From positions 1-64,000 of the IMG/VR virus record IMGVR_UViG_3300042987_004038: a DNA stretch of 64,000 nucleotides; one strand, 5' to 3'. The position numbers and the translations under genes are program-made. The DNA comes from a virus. A model generated the notes under the pieces. The model made no database searches and was not told the origin of the DNA. It saw only the letters and a program-made list of their open reading frames with translations. Shown piece after piece: positions 45,676-55,301 of the stretch. Positions within the stretch are counted from its first letter, which is position 1. Every line of letters starts with the position of its first letter.

Positions 45676-46433
45676 GCAAATCAAAAGGAATACTATACAT
45701 TGCATTCGGCGACTCTTTCACCAGAGAGGGAGTAATGTCTTATTTGTCGCTTAGGCGACATATGCCAAATATAAATGTCTGCTTTATGACTGATCGAACT
45801 GATCTTCTTGAATTGCATAAAAATGAAGATTCAAATTTAATTGTTGAAAAAATACAGCCTAGACACATAAGATCAAAAGTTGACTTTGTATCAAAGACGC
45901 CCTTTGATAAGACGCTGTATCTTGATTCTGATACTTTTGTTGTTAGAGATCTCTCTGATGTTTTTGAATCTCTTGATAGATTTGATGTTGCTCTGACTCA
46001 CGACTTCGCAAGAAAGAGAAAGAAATATGCAGATATTATTCCTGAGTACGACCAAATTCCTTACTCTTTTTCTGAGGTAAATGGAGGAGTTTTTGCCTAT
46101 GCAAAGAATGAAAGGACTGAGAAGTTTTTAAATCTCTGGAATCATTATTTTTACAAATACTTCAATCAGACAAATGGCTGGGATCAGGTAAGTTTAAGAA
46201 TCTCTCTTTGGCAGAGTGATGTAAAGCTTTTTCATCTTCCCGTCGAATTCAACATAAGAAGCAAAGCTGTCAGAGAGAAGCAAGATAGATTCAAACACGA
46301 ATACGGTGAACAGCATATGGCGCCTAGAATCTATCATATGCACTATAATCCTGAAGTCCACCAGGGAATTTTCAGGATTCAAACGCTGGAAGATTTAGAG
46401 AAAAAAATAAAAGAAAATGCTCTGGAGTACTAG
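45672..46433 (+). CDS. GT8-like nucleotide-sugar transferase
   Basis: 253 residues. KTLYLDSDTFVVRDL holds the DxD metal site, SEVNGGVFAY is the typical acceptor-side loop, and GWDQVSL follows. The fold is GT-A of GT8/nucleotide-diphospho-sugar transferase type. Donor unknown. Confidence 0.75.
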   Translation: MSKSKGILYIAFGDSFTREGVMSYLSLRRHMPNINVCFMTDRTDLLELHKNEDSNLIVEKIQPRHIRSKVDFVSKTPFDKTLYLDSDTFVVRDLSDVFESLDRFDVALTHDFARKRKKYADIIPEYDQIPYSFSEVNGGVFAYAKNERTEKFLNLWNHYFYKYFNQTNGWDQVSLRISLWQSDVKLFHLPVEFNIRSKAVREKQDRFKHEYGEQHMAPRIYHMHYNPEVHQGIFRIQTLEDLEKKIKENALEY

Positions 46434-46442
46434 GAGAAAATT

Positions 46443-47201
46443 ATGAAACTAGCTATATTGATCACTGCTCATGCTCAAACAATAGAGTGGGAATTAAATG
46501 CAGAGTTCTTTAAAAGAATGCCAAGCGACAGTATCATTAGAAATGCTGATATAATTGCATATGCTAATTGCAAAGATATTAAAGCTTCAAAAATTGAGCA
46601 ATACTTGGAACTTTTTCCTAATCCGAGAAAGTATCTCTTATACACGCCCTTGAATGGACATTCAGTTGCTAATTTACCAATTGACGTAAGTACAAACCAG
46701 TATAAGACAAACTTCAATAACAGAGCAGGATATTTATTTGGAGCCCTCGAGGCCTACACAGGAACATTTGATCTACTAAAAACATATGACTATGTAGTTC
46801 AAATAAACCCTGATGTTTATATCACTGATTGTTCTAAGCTTGAAACCTATTTGATGGAGAAAGTCAACTCACCTGAAGTTTTTCATGTCAATACAATGAG
46901 AGCTGATATTGACAAGGGATTCACGTGTGACTTTATTGTTTATCGTCCTAACATGATGCCTGGAAATATTTTTTCCTCTTACAGATCTCCTGAAGTAATG
47001 AACTATGTCCTAGAGAAGTCAAATTCTGATCCAAATTTTAAATTCATACCTGAGCAGATACTCAAGAGAATTTGTGATGTGTTCAATTTGAAATACGGAG
47101 TAATATGCCCGGGAACTAGAAATGGTAGACAAATAGACGCTTATGGATTGTGGCATTGTCATGACATAGATGCTGCAAGAAGAGAGCTTGGGCTAGCATG
47201 A
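46443..47201 (+). CDS. Putative glycosyltransferase
   Basis: 252 residues. VVQINPDVYITDC gives a NxD-type site in place of DxD; FTCDFIVYRPN and a C-terminal HCHD follow. It resembles GT-A proteins from glycan clusters but no family was fixed. GGAGAAAATT leader. Confidence 0.55.
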   Translation: MKLAILITAHAQTIEWELNAEFFKRMPSDSIIRNADIIAYANCKDIKASKIEQYLELFPNPRKYLLYTPLNGHSVANLPIDVSTNQYKTNFNNRAGYLFGALEAYTGTFDLLKTYDYVVQINPDVYITDCSKLETYLMEKVNSPEVFHVNTMRADIDKGFTCDFIVYRPNMMPGNIFSSYRSPEVMNYVLEKSNSDPNFKFIPEQILKRICDVFNLKYGVICPGTRNGRQIDAYGLWHCHDIDAARRELGLA

Positions 47202-48139
47202 GAGCACTATTTCTACATTTTTCACATCTAAATGATGAAATTGAAGGAAGAGAGCTTCCTAGATATTTTGCAAAAATGGGTCATAGCGTCCACAGCCTTT
47301 TTGTGAAAGATGTAAGAAAATTTGTTGCAAGATTCCATTCCAATGGTTCGATTGAAACAATTAATGAGAATGAACTTTTTGAAAATTACGAATTGATTGT
47401 TTGCAAGAGTAGCTCATTCCAGAGATACGGAAAGAAATATACGGGACCAACAACACGAGTCGTTAATGTGACCCCAATGGGAATTGATTACAATCTCTCA
47501 GGTGTAACACAGGGTTTTGATGTTAGTCAGCTTATTAAACCCCCAGTTGAAGATATGAAAAATGTCTTAACCGGATACATTCCCTGGGAAAAAAGAAAAA
47601 ACCAAATTGTCATAGCAGCAAGCATAGGATCTGATAAAAATCAACTAGAATTCGTTGACTACTTTGATCCGCAGCTATTTCCTAATTTTAGAATCCTGTT
47701 TTTAGGAACAATTGTTTCTGATTCATACGTCCAGCAATTGAAAAATATTCTAAAAAGAAAAAATGTCGAATTTGAATTTGACAATGTTGATAGAAAAACT
47801 CTGGCTCAAATCTTCTTGGAGTCCAAGTTTTCTGCTTTAACAACAGATCCCAGGCCCGCTCAACCCTACGACCCCAGCCCGAGGGTTGTATTTGAATCAG
47901 TGAGTGCCGGAACACCGTGTCTATTATCAGATCTGGTTAGAGTTCATGATGGAGCAAAGCGTTTTTCCTTCTTTTATGAACATCAAAACAGGAATTCATT
48001 TTTAGATATGATGAATCGTGTTTCTCATTTTGATATTTCTTCTCTATCAAAAGAAAGTCATGATTATGCTTCTCGAGAATATACAATGGAAAATGCGTGT
48101 AAAACTGCCTATAATGATATTATGGAAACAATAAAGTGA
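47198..48139 (+). CDS. GT-B-like glycosyltransferase
   Basis: 313 residues, 4-nt overlap. VIAASIGSDKNQLEFVDYFD and PSPRVVFESVSAGTPCLLSD are the donor-side motifs of a GT-B protein. The N-terminal half is diverged. Glycan assembly by context. Confidence 0.72.
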   Translation: MRALFLHFSHLNDEIEGRELPRYFAKMGHSVHSLFVKDVRKFVARFHSNGSIETINENELFENYELIVCKSSSFQRYGKKYTGPTTRVVNVTPMGIDYNLSGVTQGFDVSQLIKPPVEDMKNVLTGYIPWEKRKNQIVIAASIGSDKNQLEFVDYFDPQLFPNFRILFLGTIVSDSYVQQLKNILKRKNVEFEFDNVDRKTLAQIFLESKFSALTTDPRPAQPYDPSPRVVFESVSAGTPCLLSDLVRVHDGAKRFSFFYEHQNRNSFLDMMNRVSHFDISSLSKESHDYASREYTMENACKTAYNDIMETIK

Positions 48140-48777
48140 CAACCAAAGATTTAATCTGTTTTATGTCTCATATAGACGATTTTGAGATATCTTGCCTCTC
48201 CTATCTCTTTAAGCACAAGGACGAGTATAGGGACATTAAGTGCATAGTGGCAACAACCTGGGATGCCAAAAAAGAGATCTGGAAAGAAAATCTTTCTGCC
48301 ATTGAAGAAAAAATTCAAAGAAAGATTTCTTATGAAAATCTTGGTTTCGAACAGAGAAAAATGCAAACAAATCTTGATGACATAAAAAATAGTCTCTATG
48401 GAAAAATAAGCTTTGATAAGTCATCAAGATTCGATATTATCTCTCACGATTTCAATGATTGTCACACAGATCACCTTGCTGCACATTTAATATCAAAAGG
48501 TCTCTACAAATATTCTGATAGATTTATTACTGTGTATTCTCCAAGCTCTTCAAAATTTGATGCTAATTATTGGATAAATTTGACCGATGAAGATTTTGAA
48601 TTTAAGAAACTTATGCTTGACAAGTATGACATTAATGTTGAGCAGTCCTATACAAAGCTAGGATATTATCTACAGAGTGAAAAGCACTATGATATTGGGA
48701 GTGCCTATTATCTTGAAAACTTTGTTCATAAGCACTACAATCACTATGAATGCTATAGGATACTGAAATGGTCATGA
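48136..48777 (+). CDS. PIG-L-like deacetylase
   Basis: 213 residues from GTG in a 4-nt overlap. MSHIDDFEISCL matches the HPDD-x-E zinc motif (with Ile for Pro), and SHDFNDCHTDHLAAH matches the H-x3-D-x-H-x2-H motif of LmbE/PIG-L. Such enzymes remove N-acetyl groups from amino sugars. It suggests an N-acetylated sugar in the glycan. Confidence 0.78.
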   Translation: MTTKDLICFMSHIDDFEISCLSYLFKHKDEYRDIKCIVATTWDAKKEIWKENLSAIEEKIQRKISYENLGFEQRKMQTNLDDIKNSLYGKISFDKSSRFDIISHDFNDCHTDHLAAHLISKGLYKYSDRFITVYSPSSSKFDANYWINLTDEDFEFKKLMLDKYDINVEQSYTKLGYYLQSEKHYDIGSAYYLENFVHKHYNHYECYRILKWS

Positions 48778-49418
48778 AGAATCCCAGGTACGTTGCAGAT
48801 GCCTTTTATTTTGATACTGATATAGTGAGTAAAAATCCTACATTTGTTCATGTTGGAACTTTTACTGGCAAACTAGAGACAAAATTGACAGAAATGTTTC
48901 CGGATTGCAAAATTTATTCAATTGAGCCGCATCCCGATAATTTTGCCAGGCTTGTCAAGAGCACAAGTCATCTGGAAAATGTAATTAGAATTAACAAAGC
49001 CGTTATTACAACTGATGACGAGAAGACAAAACTAGAAGGCTCGGGATCTTGTGCAACCACGTATCTAACCACTCGTGGCATAGAAGTTCAGGCCACGACA
49101 ATTGAAAAGATAATCAAAGAATATGAAATTTCTGATGTTGATTGCATGTTTTACAATGCTGAAGGATCAGAAATGGAATTTATTCCTTACATTGTATCGA
49201 ATAGTATCAACAAGAAGATCAAGCAACTTTGTCTAAATTTTCACGTTCACGTCCCGCAGTTCAATATAACCTATGAAAAAGTTGATAATCTTCTGAGAAA
49301 TTCAGGTATTTCTGATCTATACGACATCAATGATGACAGGATCACAAAAATTGCTTCAAAAGCGACAGGCAGTCCAACGAGTGAAAAGTATCCATGCTTT
49401 CTTTTTATTAGAAAGTAA
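48768..49418 (+). CDS. FkbM-like methyltransferase
   Basis: 216 residues, 10-nt overlap. VHVGTFTGKLETKL (motif I), YSIEPHPDNFARL, NKAVITTDDEKTKL and MFYNAEGSEMEFI are the order seen in FkbM proteins. O-methylation of a sugar is likely. The next gene starts directly after the stop. Confidence 0.78.
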   Translation: MVMKNPRYVADAFYFDTDIVSKNPTFVHVGTFTGKLETKLTEMFPDCKIYSIEPHPDNFARLVKSTSHLENVIRINKAVITTDDEKTKLEGSGSCATTYLTTRGIEVQATTIEKIIKEYEISDVDCMFYNAEGSEMEFIPYIVSNSINKKIKQLCLNFHVHVPQFNITYEKVDNLLRNSGISDLYDINDDRITKIASKATGSPTSEKYPCFLFIRK

Positions 49419-50012
49419 ATGATTATCTCTATTCATCAGCCTGAGCATTTTCCATACATGGGATTCTTCCAAAAAATGGAAGCCTGTGACCTTTTTGTTG
49501 TACTTGATACAGTAAAGTTTAGAAAAAACTACTTTCAAAATAGAAATAGATTTATCAACAGGTCTGGAGAAGAAGAGTGGTTTACTGTTCCTGTTGAAAA
49601 AGATGCAAATTCAAAGGCAATCAACCAAGTTTCTGTCTCCCAGATTGGAAATTGGCGAACAAAAGTTCCAAAGCAGATCAAGCTTAACCTGGGGCATAAC
49701 GTAGAAGACATCTATCAGTCAAGTAACAAGCTTGTAGACATAAACATGGCATCAATAAACTGGGTAAGAGAAAAGCTTGGCATTAAGACGCCAATGATAA
49801 TGTCATCTGATATCTCTCCAGTAGGCGCCAAGACTGATTTAATCATAGATGTTTGCCAAAAACTAAAAGCAGACGAATACATCTCAGGAGAAAGTGGAAG
49901 AGACTATCTTGAGAGACAAAAATTCTATGATAATGGAATAAAGTTGACTTTTTTTGAACCAAAAGTTGACAATTTAATGTCTTCGATCTACAATATTCCA
50001 ACGAGAAAATAA
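49419..50012 (+). CDS. WbqC-like protein
   Basis: 197 residues. IISIHQPEHFPYMGFFQKME and FVVLDTVKFRKNYFQNRNR are the WbqC family signature, found in O-antigen and glycan clusters. The biochemical role of WbqC is not settled; a transferase role on amino sugars is proposed. Shorter than the usual 220-240 residues. Confidence 0.82.
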   Translation: MIISIHQPEHFPYMGFFQKMEACDLFVVLDTVKFRKNYFQNRNRFINRSGEEEWFTVPVEKDANSKAINQVSVSQIGNWRTKVPKQIKLNLGHNVEDIYQSSNKLVDINMASINWVREKLGIKTPMIMSSDISPVGAKTDLIIDVCQKLKADEYISGESGRDYLERQKFYDNGIKLTFFEPKVDNLMSSIYNIPTRK

Positions 50013-50014
50013 AA

Positions 50015-50779
50015 ATGAAAACTTACGATTGCTTCCTCTTTTTTGATGAATTTGATCTACTTGAATTAAGACTTGAAACTCTTTATGATCATGTTGACGT
50101 GTTTGTTTTGGTCGAAAGTAAGTTTACTTTTACAGGAAATCCAAAGCCTCTTTACTTTTTAGAAAATAGAGATAGATTTAAAAAGTGGTCTGATAAAATT
50201 AGACACGTAATAATTCAAGATAGGTTTGAATCTGAAAATACATGGCAAACTGAGTACAGAGATAGGAATCAAATAGGTGTAGGCCTATTTGACGCTGAGC
50301 CGGAAGATCTAATATTTGTATCAGATTGTGACGAAATCTGGGATCCAGAGAAAAAGCTCTTTTTAGTAGATCAAAATTTTCCCATTAGATACATGGCTAC
50401 GCTGAGTTATTATTTTCTCAATCTAAGAAGAGTGAATTTCTCATCAGGAAGATGCACAGCAAGGACACACTTTAGAAATTTCAAAGATGCCCAATCTTTG
50501 AGATCTAATCAGAACTGTATTAAACTTGAAAATAGTAGCTGGCATTTTAGTTACATTGCTGATGCAGATAGAATTATCAAAAAGATTCAGGCTTTTTCAC
50601 ATACTGAATATAATACTCCGTATTTTACCGACAAAGATAGAATCATAGAGAAGATTAAAGAAGGAAAAGATCTACTCGATAGAGATGCAGTGTATAAAGC
50701 AGTCCCAGTTGATCATACCTTTCCAAAGCCTATCCAGGAAAATCCAGACAGGTGGAAAAATTTCTTGAAAGATTTATGA
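50015..50779 (+). CDS. GT17-like N-acetylglucosaminyltransferase
   Basis: 254 residues. YDCFLFFDEFDLLELRLETL, FVLVESKFTFTGNPKPLYF and FVSDCDEIWDP are the hallmark segments of family GT17 (beta-1,4-mannosyl-glycoprotein GlcNAc-transferase), which is also found in phages and bacteria. It probably adds GlcNAc. Confidence 0.82.
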   Translation: MKTYDCFLFFDEFDLLELRLETLYDHVDVFVLVESKFTFTGNPKPLYFLENRDRFKKWSDKIRHVIIQDRFESENTWQTEYRDRNQIGVGLFDAEPEDLIFVSDCDEIWDPEKKLFLVDQNFPIRYMATLSYYFLNLRRVNFSSGRCTARTHFRNFKDAQSLRSNQNCIKLENSSWHFSYIADADRIIKKIQAFSHTEYNTPYFTDKDRIIEKIKEGKDLLDRDAVYKAVPVDHTFPKPIQENPDRWKNFLKDL

Positions 50780-50807
50780 TTGTTAAAAACAAGCAAAGAG
50801 AGAAAAA

Positions 50808-51752
50808 ATGAGCATTGCAGTAATTGGGCAGGGTTTTGTTGGGGGATCTCTGACGACAGTTTTTTCTGAAAGGGGATTTACTGTCTATACGTATGATAAA
50901 TCAGGAAAGAGATCACCTGGTTCATTTGATCTATCTTCCACATGGTCACTAAAGGGAATGATAGACTACGCAGAGAGAGTAGGACCCACAAAGGGTCAAA
51001 AGTTTTCTGGTGTCTACTTTGTTTGCGTGCCTACTCCAATGTACGAAGATGGATCTGCTGATCTTTCAATTGTTGAAAGTGTACTCGAAGAGCTGGCAGA
51101 ATCTCCTGGTGAGAGAATAGCAGTTGTCAAGTCTACAGTTCCTCCCGGATCGACGGATAAGTGGAACAAGCGTTTTAATTCAAGCGGCCTCTATATTGTT
51201 TTTAATCCAGAGTTTTTAACTGAAGCAAACGCAATTAATGATATGAGAGAGCAAAATCGGATTATTCTCGGAGGACCAAGGCCTCAAATAAATACAGTTA
51301 AAAATGTATTCCAGCGAGCATTTCCAAGCGTACCAATTGTCAAGACAGGCTCGACAACAGCTGAAATGGTAAAGTATGTTACCAATTGCTTCCTTGCAGT
51401 CAAGGTATCATTTGCAAATGAAATATCTCAGATATGTGAATCTCTTGATAAGAATGGATACAACATTGACTATGACAAGGTAATTGAGTATGCCAAATTT
51501 GATCAAAGGATTGGTGAGTCTCACTGGTCAGTACCAGGTCCGGTCCCTACACACGATGGAAGATATGTGAGAGGATTTGGCGGACATTGCTTTCCAAAAG
51601 ATATTAATGCTCTAATTTCAGTTGCAAAAGAAAGCGGAGTAAATCCAACTGTGATGAACGCTGCCTGGGAAAAGAATCTGGAAGTTAGAGGTACAAATGA
51701 TAGAGATTGGGAGCACCAGATTGGTAGGGCTGTGAGTAAAAAGATAAACTAG
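50808..51752 (+). CDS. UDP-glucose/GDP-mannose dehydrogenase-like, shortened
   Basis: 314 residues. IGQGFVGGSL (NAD site, 6-15), FVCVPTP, VKSTVPPGST, NPEFLTEANA and GFGGHCFPKD with the catalytic Cys (about residue 266) are all present. The family usually has about 430 residues; the C-terminal UDP-binding domain is missing after about residue 290. It may still work as a dehydrogenase on another substrate or use a partner. GAGAGAAAAA leader. Confidence 0.82.
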   Translation: MSIAVIGQGFVGGSLTTVFSERGFTVYTYDKSGKRSPGSFDLSSTWSLKGMIDYAERVGPTKGQKFSGVYFVCVPTPMYEDGSADLSIVESVLEELAESPGERIAVVKSTVPPGSTDKWNKRFNSSGLYIVFNPEFLTEANAINDMREQNRIILGGPRPQINTVKNVFQRAFPSVPIVKTGSTTAEMVKYVTNCFLAVKVSFANEISQICESLDKNGYNIDYDKVIEYAKFDQRIGESHWSVPGPVPTHDGRYVRGFGGHCFPKDINALISVAKESGVNPTVMNAAWEKNLEVRGTNDRDWEHQIGRAVSKKIN

Positions 51753-51775
51753 AGAAATATTGGATATGATTTTTT

Positions 51776-52591
51776 GTGACAAATTTTCCAACAGGCAAAC
51801 CTCACGTTTCTTATTCTGAGATTAGGGCATGGAAAGAATGCTCTTGGAGACATAAGCTTGTATATGTTGACAAGATAGACAAGTTTAAGCCTAGTCCAAA
51901 TATTGACTTTGGCACCCATGTTCACGCTGAATGTGAAGACTATCTGGTCAAGAGAACTTTTAATTTAGATCGACTTGAAAATAGCATAGCATCTGGGTGG
52001 AAAGAGAAGAACTTTGGAGATCCCACGCCTTGGATTTCTGAAGCAAAGCAAATCCTAGAAGAAATTCCAGAATTTCTGGAAAATAATTTTCCAGATTGGG
52101 CTTGTATTGCATCAGAACACCAACTTTATGAATCTATTGAAGGTAGCGACGTCAAATTTAAGGGATTCATAGACGGCATGATTAGATCGAAAAATAAGAG
52201 AGGCCAGGAAAAGCTCTGGTTAATAGACTGGAAAACAACCTCTGCTAGGGGCTGGAATAGTGATAAGCGTCGAGATTTTCTTGTTCAGGCACAACTTGCA
52301 CTGTATAAATTTTATACGAGTCAAAAATTTGAAATAGATCCAAAAGACATAAAGTGTGCCTTTGTTCTTCTTAAGAGAGGATCAAAAAAAGGAAAAGCAT
52401 GCGAACTAATAGACATCTCAGTTGGACCAAAAACACTTGAGAATGCTAATAAGCTTGTAACTTCAATGATCAAGAGTGTAAATTCTGGAATTTACCTAAA
52501 AAACAGATCATCGTGCACTTACTGCGAATTCAAGGGCACTGATCATTGCCCTGGATCTACAGAGTTTTCGGCATTTACGACGCAAAGATAG
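51776..52591 (+). CDS. PD-(D/E)XK nuclease, Cas4/RecB-like
   Basis: 271 residues from GTG. His50 (GTHVHAECEDYL), Asp133 (GFIDGMI), Asp151-x-Lys153 (LIDWKTT) and the QAQLALY motif form the PD-(D/E)XK core. CxxC-type cysteines (Cys22 and CTYCEFKGTDHC at the end) fit a Cas4-like iron-sulfur cluster. A phage recombination exonuclease is likely. It is out of context in the glycan cluster. Confidence 0.82.
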   Translation: MTNFPTGKPHVSYSEIRAWKECSWRHKLVYVDKIDKFKPSPNIDFGTHVHAECEDYLVKRTFNLDRLENSIASGWKEKNFGDPTPWISEAKQILEEIPEFLENNFPDWACIASEHQLYESIEGSDVKFKGFIDGMIRSKNKRGQEKLWLIDWKTTSARGWNSDKRRDFLVQAQLALYKFYTSQKFEIDPKDIKCAFVLLKRGSKKGKACELIDISVGPKTLENANKLVTSMIKSVNSGIYLKNRSSCTYCEFKGTDHCPGSTEFSAFTTQR

Positions 52592-52613
52592 AGCTTATTG
52601 TTTGGATAATAAC

Positions 52614-53855
52614 ATGAAGAAGAAAGTACTAATTCTATCGGATCACGCCCTTTCAACGTCTGGTGTAGGAACTCAAACGCGACATCTAGTAAATGGTCTT
52701 CTTGAGAAGGGCAGGTGGACATTTAGACAGTTTGGTGCTGCAATGAAGCACACAGACTATAGGACTGTTGTTGTTAATGAGGATTTTATTATTAAGCCAA
52801 TTGATGGTTTTGGGAATAGAGATCTTCTGAGAGTAACTCTTGCAACAGAGAAGCCCGATCTTCTTTTGATATTTACCGATCCAAGGTTTTTTATTTGGCT
52901 TTTTGAGATGGAAGATGAAATCCATCAAGTCTGTCCAATTGCCTGGTGGCATGTATGGGATAACCTCCCGTATCCTAGCTTCAATTCTCCTCTTTACGAA
53001 GCTACAGATTTAATTAACTGTCACTCATATGCAACATTTGAGATGCTGAAAGACAGATTCCCTAATAAGACAAATTTTATCCCGCACTCACTTCCTCCTG
53101 ATCTTTTTTATCCGCTTTCTGCCCAAGAAAGAAGGATGTACAAGTCAAGTCTTCTAGGAAGCGACAAGATAGAAAATTTTGTAGGAATCTGGGTAAATAG
53201 AAATGCGAGAAGAAAAAGGCCAAGCGATGTCCTTGAGGCTTGGAAGATATTTCTTGATGATTTGAAGAGAACCAAGGGACACCAGAAGGCTTCACTTATA
53301 ATGCATACCGATCCGCTCGATCAAGAAGGGCCAAACTTGTACGCGGTATGTGATCACCTCGGAATATCAAACAATGTTGTATTTTCCAAGGAGAGGCTAG
53401 GCTTTGACAAGATGAATATTCTCTATAATATTTCAGATTTTTGTCTAAATATTAGTTTTGCAGAGGGTTTTGGACTTGCAACGCTTGAATCAATGAATGC
53501 AGGTACACCAATCATAGCGGCAAAAACGGGAGGATTGACAAGGCAGGCTGTTGACCATAGAGACGGATCACACAATGGTATTGCTCTTGATATAGATCTC
53601 AAGGTAATGGTTGGGTCGCAGGGGGTCCCATACATCTATGAGGACTATGTTTCAACAGAAAATACATCTCGAGCAATAATGAAACTCTATGAAATGTCAG
53701 ATCTAGAAAAAGAGAAACTTAGAAGGAAAGTTTTTAGCTATTCAAGATCAGAATTCTCATTCAGCAAGACTATTGACGATTGGCATTCAACAGCTTCAAA
53801 TCTAGTTGAAAACTGGAAAAAAGATAGAAAGAACTACGTTGTGAGGGAAATGTGA
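52614..53855 (+). CDS. GT4 family glycosyltransferase
   Basis: 413 residues from ATG 52614 (TTG 52602 possible). STSGVGTQTRHLVNGLLEKG, NFIPHSLPPDLF, NRNARRKRPSDVLEAW and ISFAEGFGLATLESMNAGTP with the E-x7-E of GT4 are all present. Full length and probably active. The stop overlaps the next start by 1 nt. Confidence 0.85.
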   Translation: MKKKVLILSDHALSTSGVGTQTRHLVNGLLEKGRWTFRQFGAAMKHTDYRTVVVNEDFIIKPIDGFGNRDLLRVTLATEKPDLLLIFTDPRFFIWLFEMEDEIHQVCPIAWWHVWDNLPYPSFNSPLYEATDLINCHSYATFEMLKDRFPNKTNFIPHSLPPDLFYPLSAQERRMYKSSLLGSDKIENFVGIWVNRNARRKRPSDVLEAWKIFLDDLKRTKGHQKASLIMHTDPLDQEGPNLYAVCDHLGISNNVVFSKERLGFDKMNILYNISDFCLNISFAEGFGLATLESMNAGTPIIAAKTGGLTRQAVDHRDGSHNGIALDIDLKVMVGSQGVPYIYEDYVSTENTSRAIMKLYEMSDLEKEKLRRKVFSYSRSEFSFSKTIDDWHSTASNLVENWKKDRKNYVVREM

Positions 53856-55015
53856 TGGAAGTAGTTATCAGAGCTCCTCTGCTGAGTATTTCTGGATACG
53901 GACATCATAGCAGGCAAGTATTCGAATTTTTGATGTCAATTCCAAATACAAATGTTTCAACCCAGGTTGTTCAATGGGGAAATACTTCATGGATAATTGA
54001 TGCTGATCAGGAGCTAGGAATTGCTGGCGATATCATGAAGAGATCGACAGATAGACAATCAGGATTTGATATTTCTTTTCAAGTTCAACTCCCGGATGAA
54101 TGGTCTAACACGCTCGCAAAAGTAAATGTTGGAATTACAGCAGCTGTTGAAACAAATCTTTGTAATCCAGTCTGGGCAGAAAAATGCAACTTAATGGATG
54201 CAATTATTGTTCCATCTAATTTCACAAAGGAAGTCCTTCAGAAATCAGGAAAGATTGAAAAACCTATTTTTGTTGTACCTGAATGGTTCATGCCAGAGAT
54301 TGAATCATCAGAATTTATTACAGATATTTCAACTCGAACTAGATTCAATTTCTTGATAGTAAGCCAGCTTACGGCACAAGATCCCGATTATGATAGAAAG
54401 AACATTGCCAACACTCTGAAGTGGATTTTTGAGACATTCAAAGATGACAATGATGTAGGAATAATATTAAAGACAAATAGCGGAAGAGGAACGACGATTG
54501 ACAGGGCGACAACAGAGCACTTCTTAAATCAGATAATCTCTACATCCAGAAAAAATAGTAAAGTACCTGTCTATTTTGTCCACGGATGCATGACAAACGA
54601 AGAAGTTTCTGGAATTTATAGAAATAAGTCTGTTAGAGCACTTGTTAGTCTCACAAGAGGAGAAGGGTTTGGATTGCCCATTCTTGAGGCAGCCGCATCT
54701 GGATTGCCAGTCATTGCGACGGACTGGTCTGCGCACACTGAGTTTTTGAATCTTGGAAAATGGATAAAAATAGACAGTAATTTGGTTGAAATACCTGAGT
54801 CAAGATCTGATGGCAGAATTTTTATAAAAGGGACAAAGTGGGCTAATCCATCGGAAGAATCATTCAAGAAGAAGATAAAGAAATTTAGAGAGTCTCATGA
54901 AACACCAAGTCAGTGGGCAAGAGAGCTCAAAGACAAGTGCCAAAGCGGATTTTCAAAGAGCACAATTCTCAAAAGGTATCAAGAAGTATTTCAAGAGATA
55001 CTAAAGAATGTTTGA
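53855..55015 (+). CDS. GT4 family glycosyltransferase
   Basis: 386 residues; ATG 53855 or GTG 53852. SISGYGHHSRQVFEFL, IIVPSNFTKEVLQKSG, LTRGEGFGLPILEAAASGLP (E-x7-E) and an HGCMTNEEV segment place it in GT4. It overlaps the next gene by 8 nt. Last gene of the glycan cluster. Confidence 0.85.
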   Translation: MEVVIRAPLLSISGYGHHSRQVFEFLMSIPNTNVSTQVVQWGNTSWIIDADQELGIAGDIMKRSTDRQSGFDISFQVQLPDEWSNTLAKVNVGITAAVETNLCNPVWAEKCNLMDAIIVPSNFTKEVLQKSGKIEKPIFVVPEWFMPEIESSEFITDISTRTRFNFLIVSQLTAQDPDYDRKNIANTLKWIFETFKDDNDVGIILKTNSGRGTTIDRATTEHFLNQIISTSRKNSKVPVYFVHGCMTNEEVSGIYRNKSVRALVSLTRGEGFGLPILEAAASGLPVIATDWSAHTEFLNLGKWIKIDSNLVEIPESRSDGRIFIKGTKWANPSEESFKKKIKKFRESHETPSQWARELKDKCQSGFSKSTILKRYQEVFQEILKNV

Positions 55016-55301
55016 AATTATTTCTTTAATTTTGTTTGTCCTTCTTTGCATTTCTATCTACTTTAACATAAAATTTGGAATAATTATTCTGAATTTAGTG
55101 GATGTTATTGAGGAAGTCCTCGATTCTCTTGACGAAAAATTCAAAATATTTTCGAAGATCCTTGAGAAGCCTGTTTTCTTCGATTCAGTTGAAGTAAGAC
55201 AGGTAATACAAGAGATAAAAAATTGTCAAGATTTAATACTTGAAATTGCAAACAAGCTATCGACATTCGGGAGATCGAAAAATGAAGAAGACAAAGACTA
55301 A
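55008..55301 (+). CDS. Membrane-anchored helical protein
   Basis: 97 residues. One or two N-terminal spans (IISLILFVLLCISIYFNIKF), then a helical, charged part. Overlaps the next gene by 20 nt. Unknown function. Confidence 0.65.
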   Translation: MFEIISLILFVLLCISIYFNIKFGIIILNLVDVIEEVLDSLDEKFKIFSKILEKPVFFDSVEVRQVIQEIKNCQDLILEIANKLSTFGRSKNEEDKD

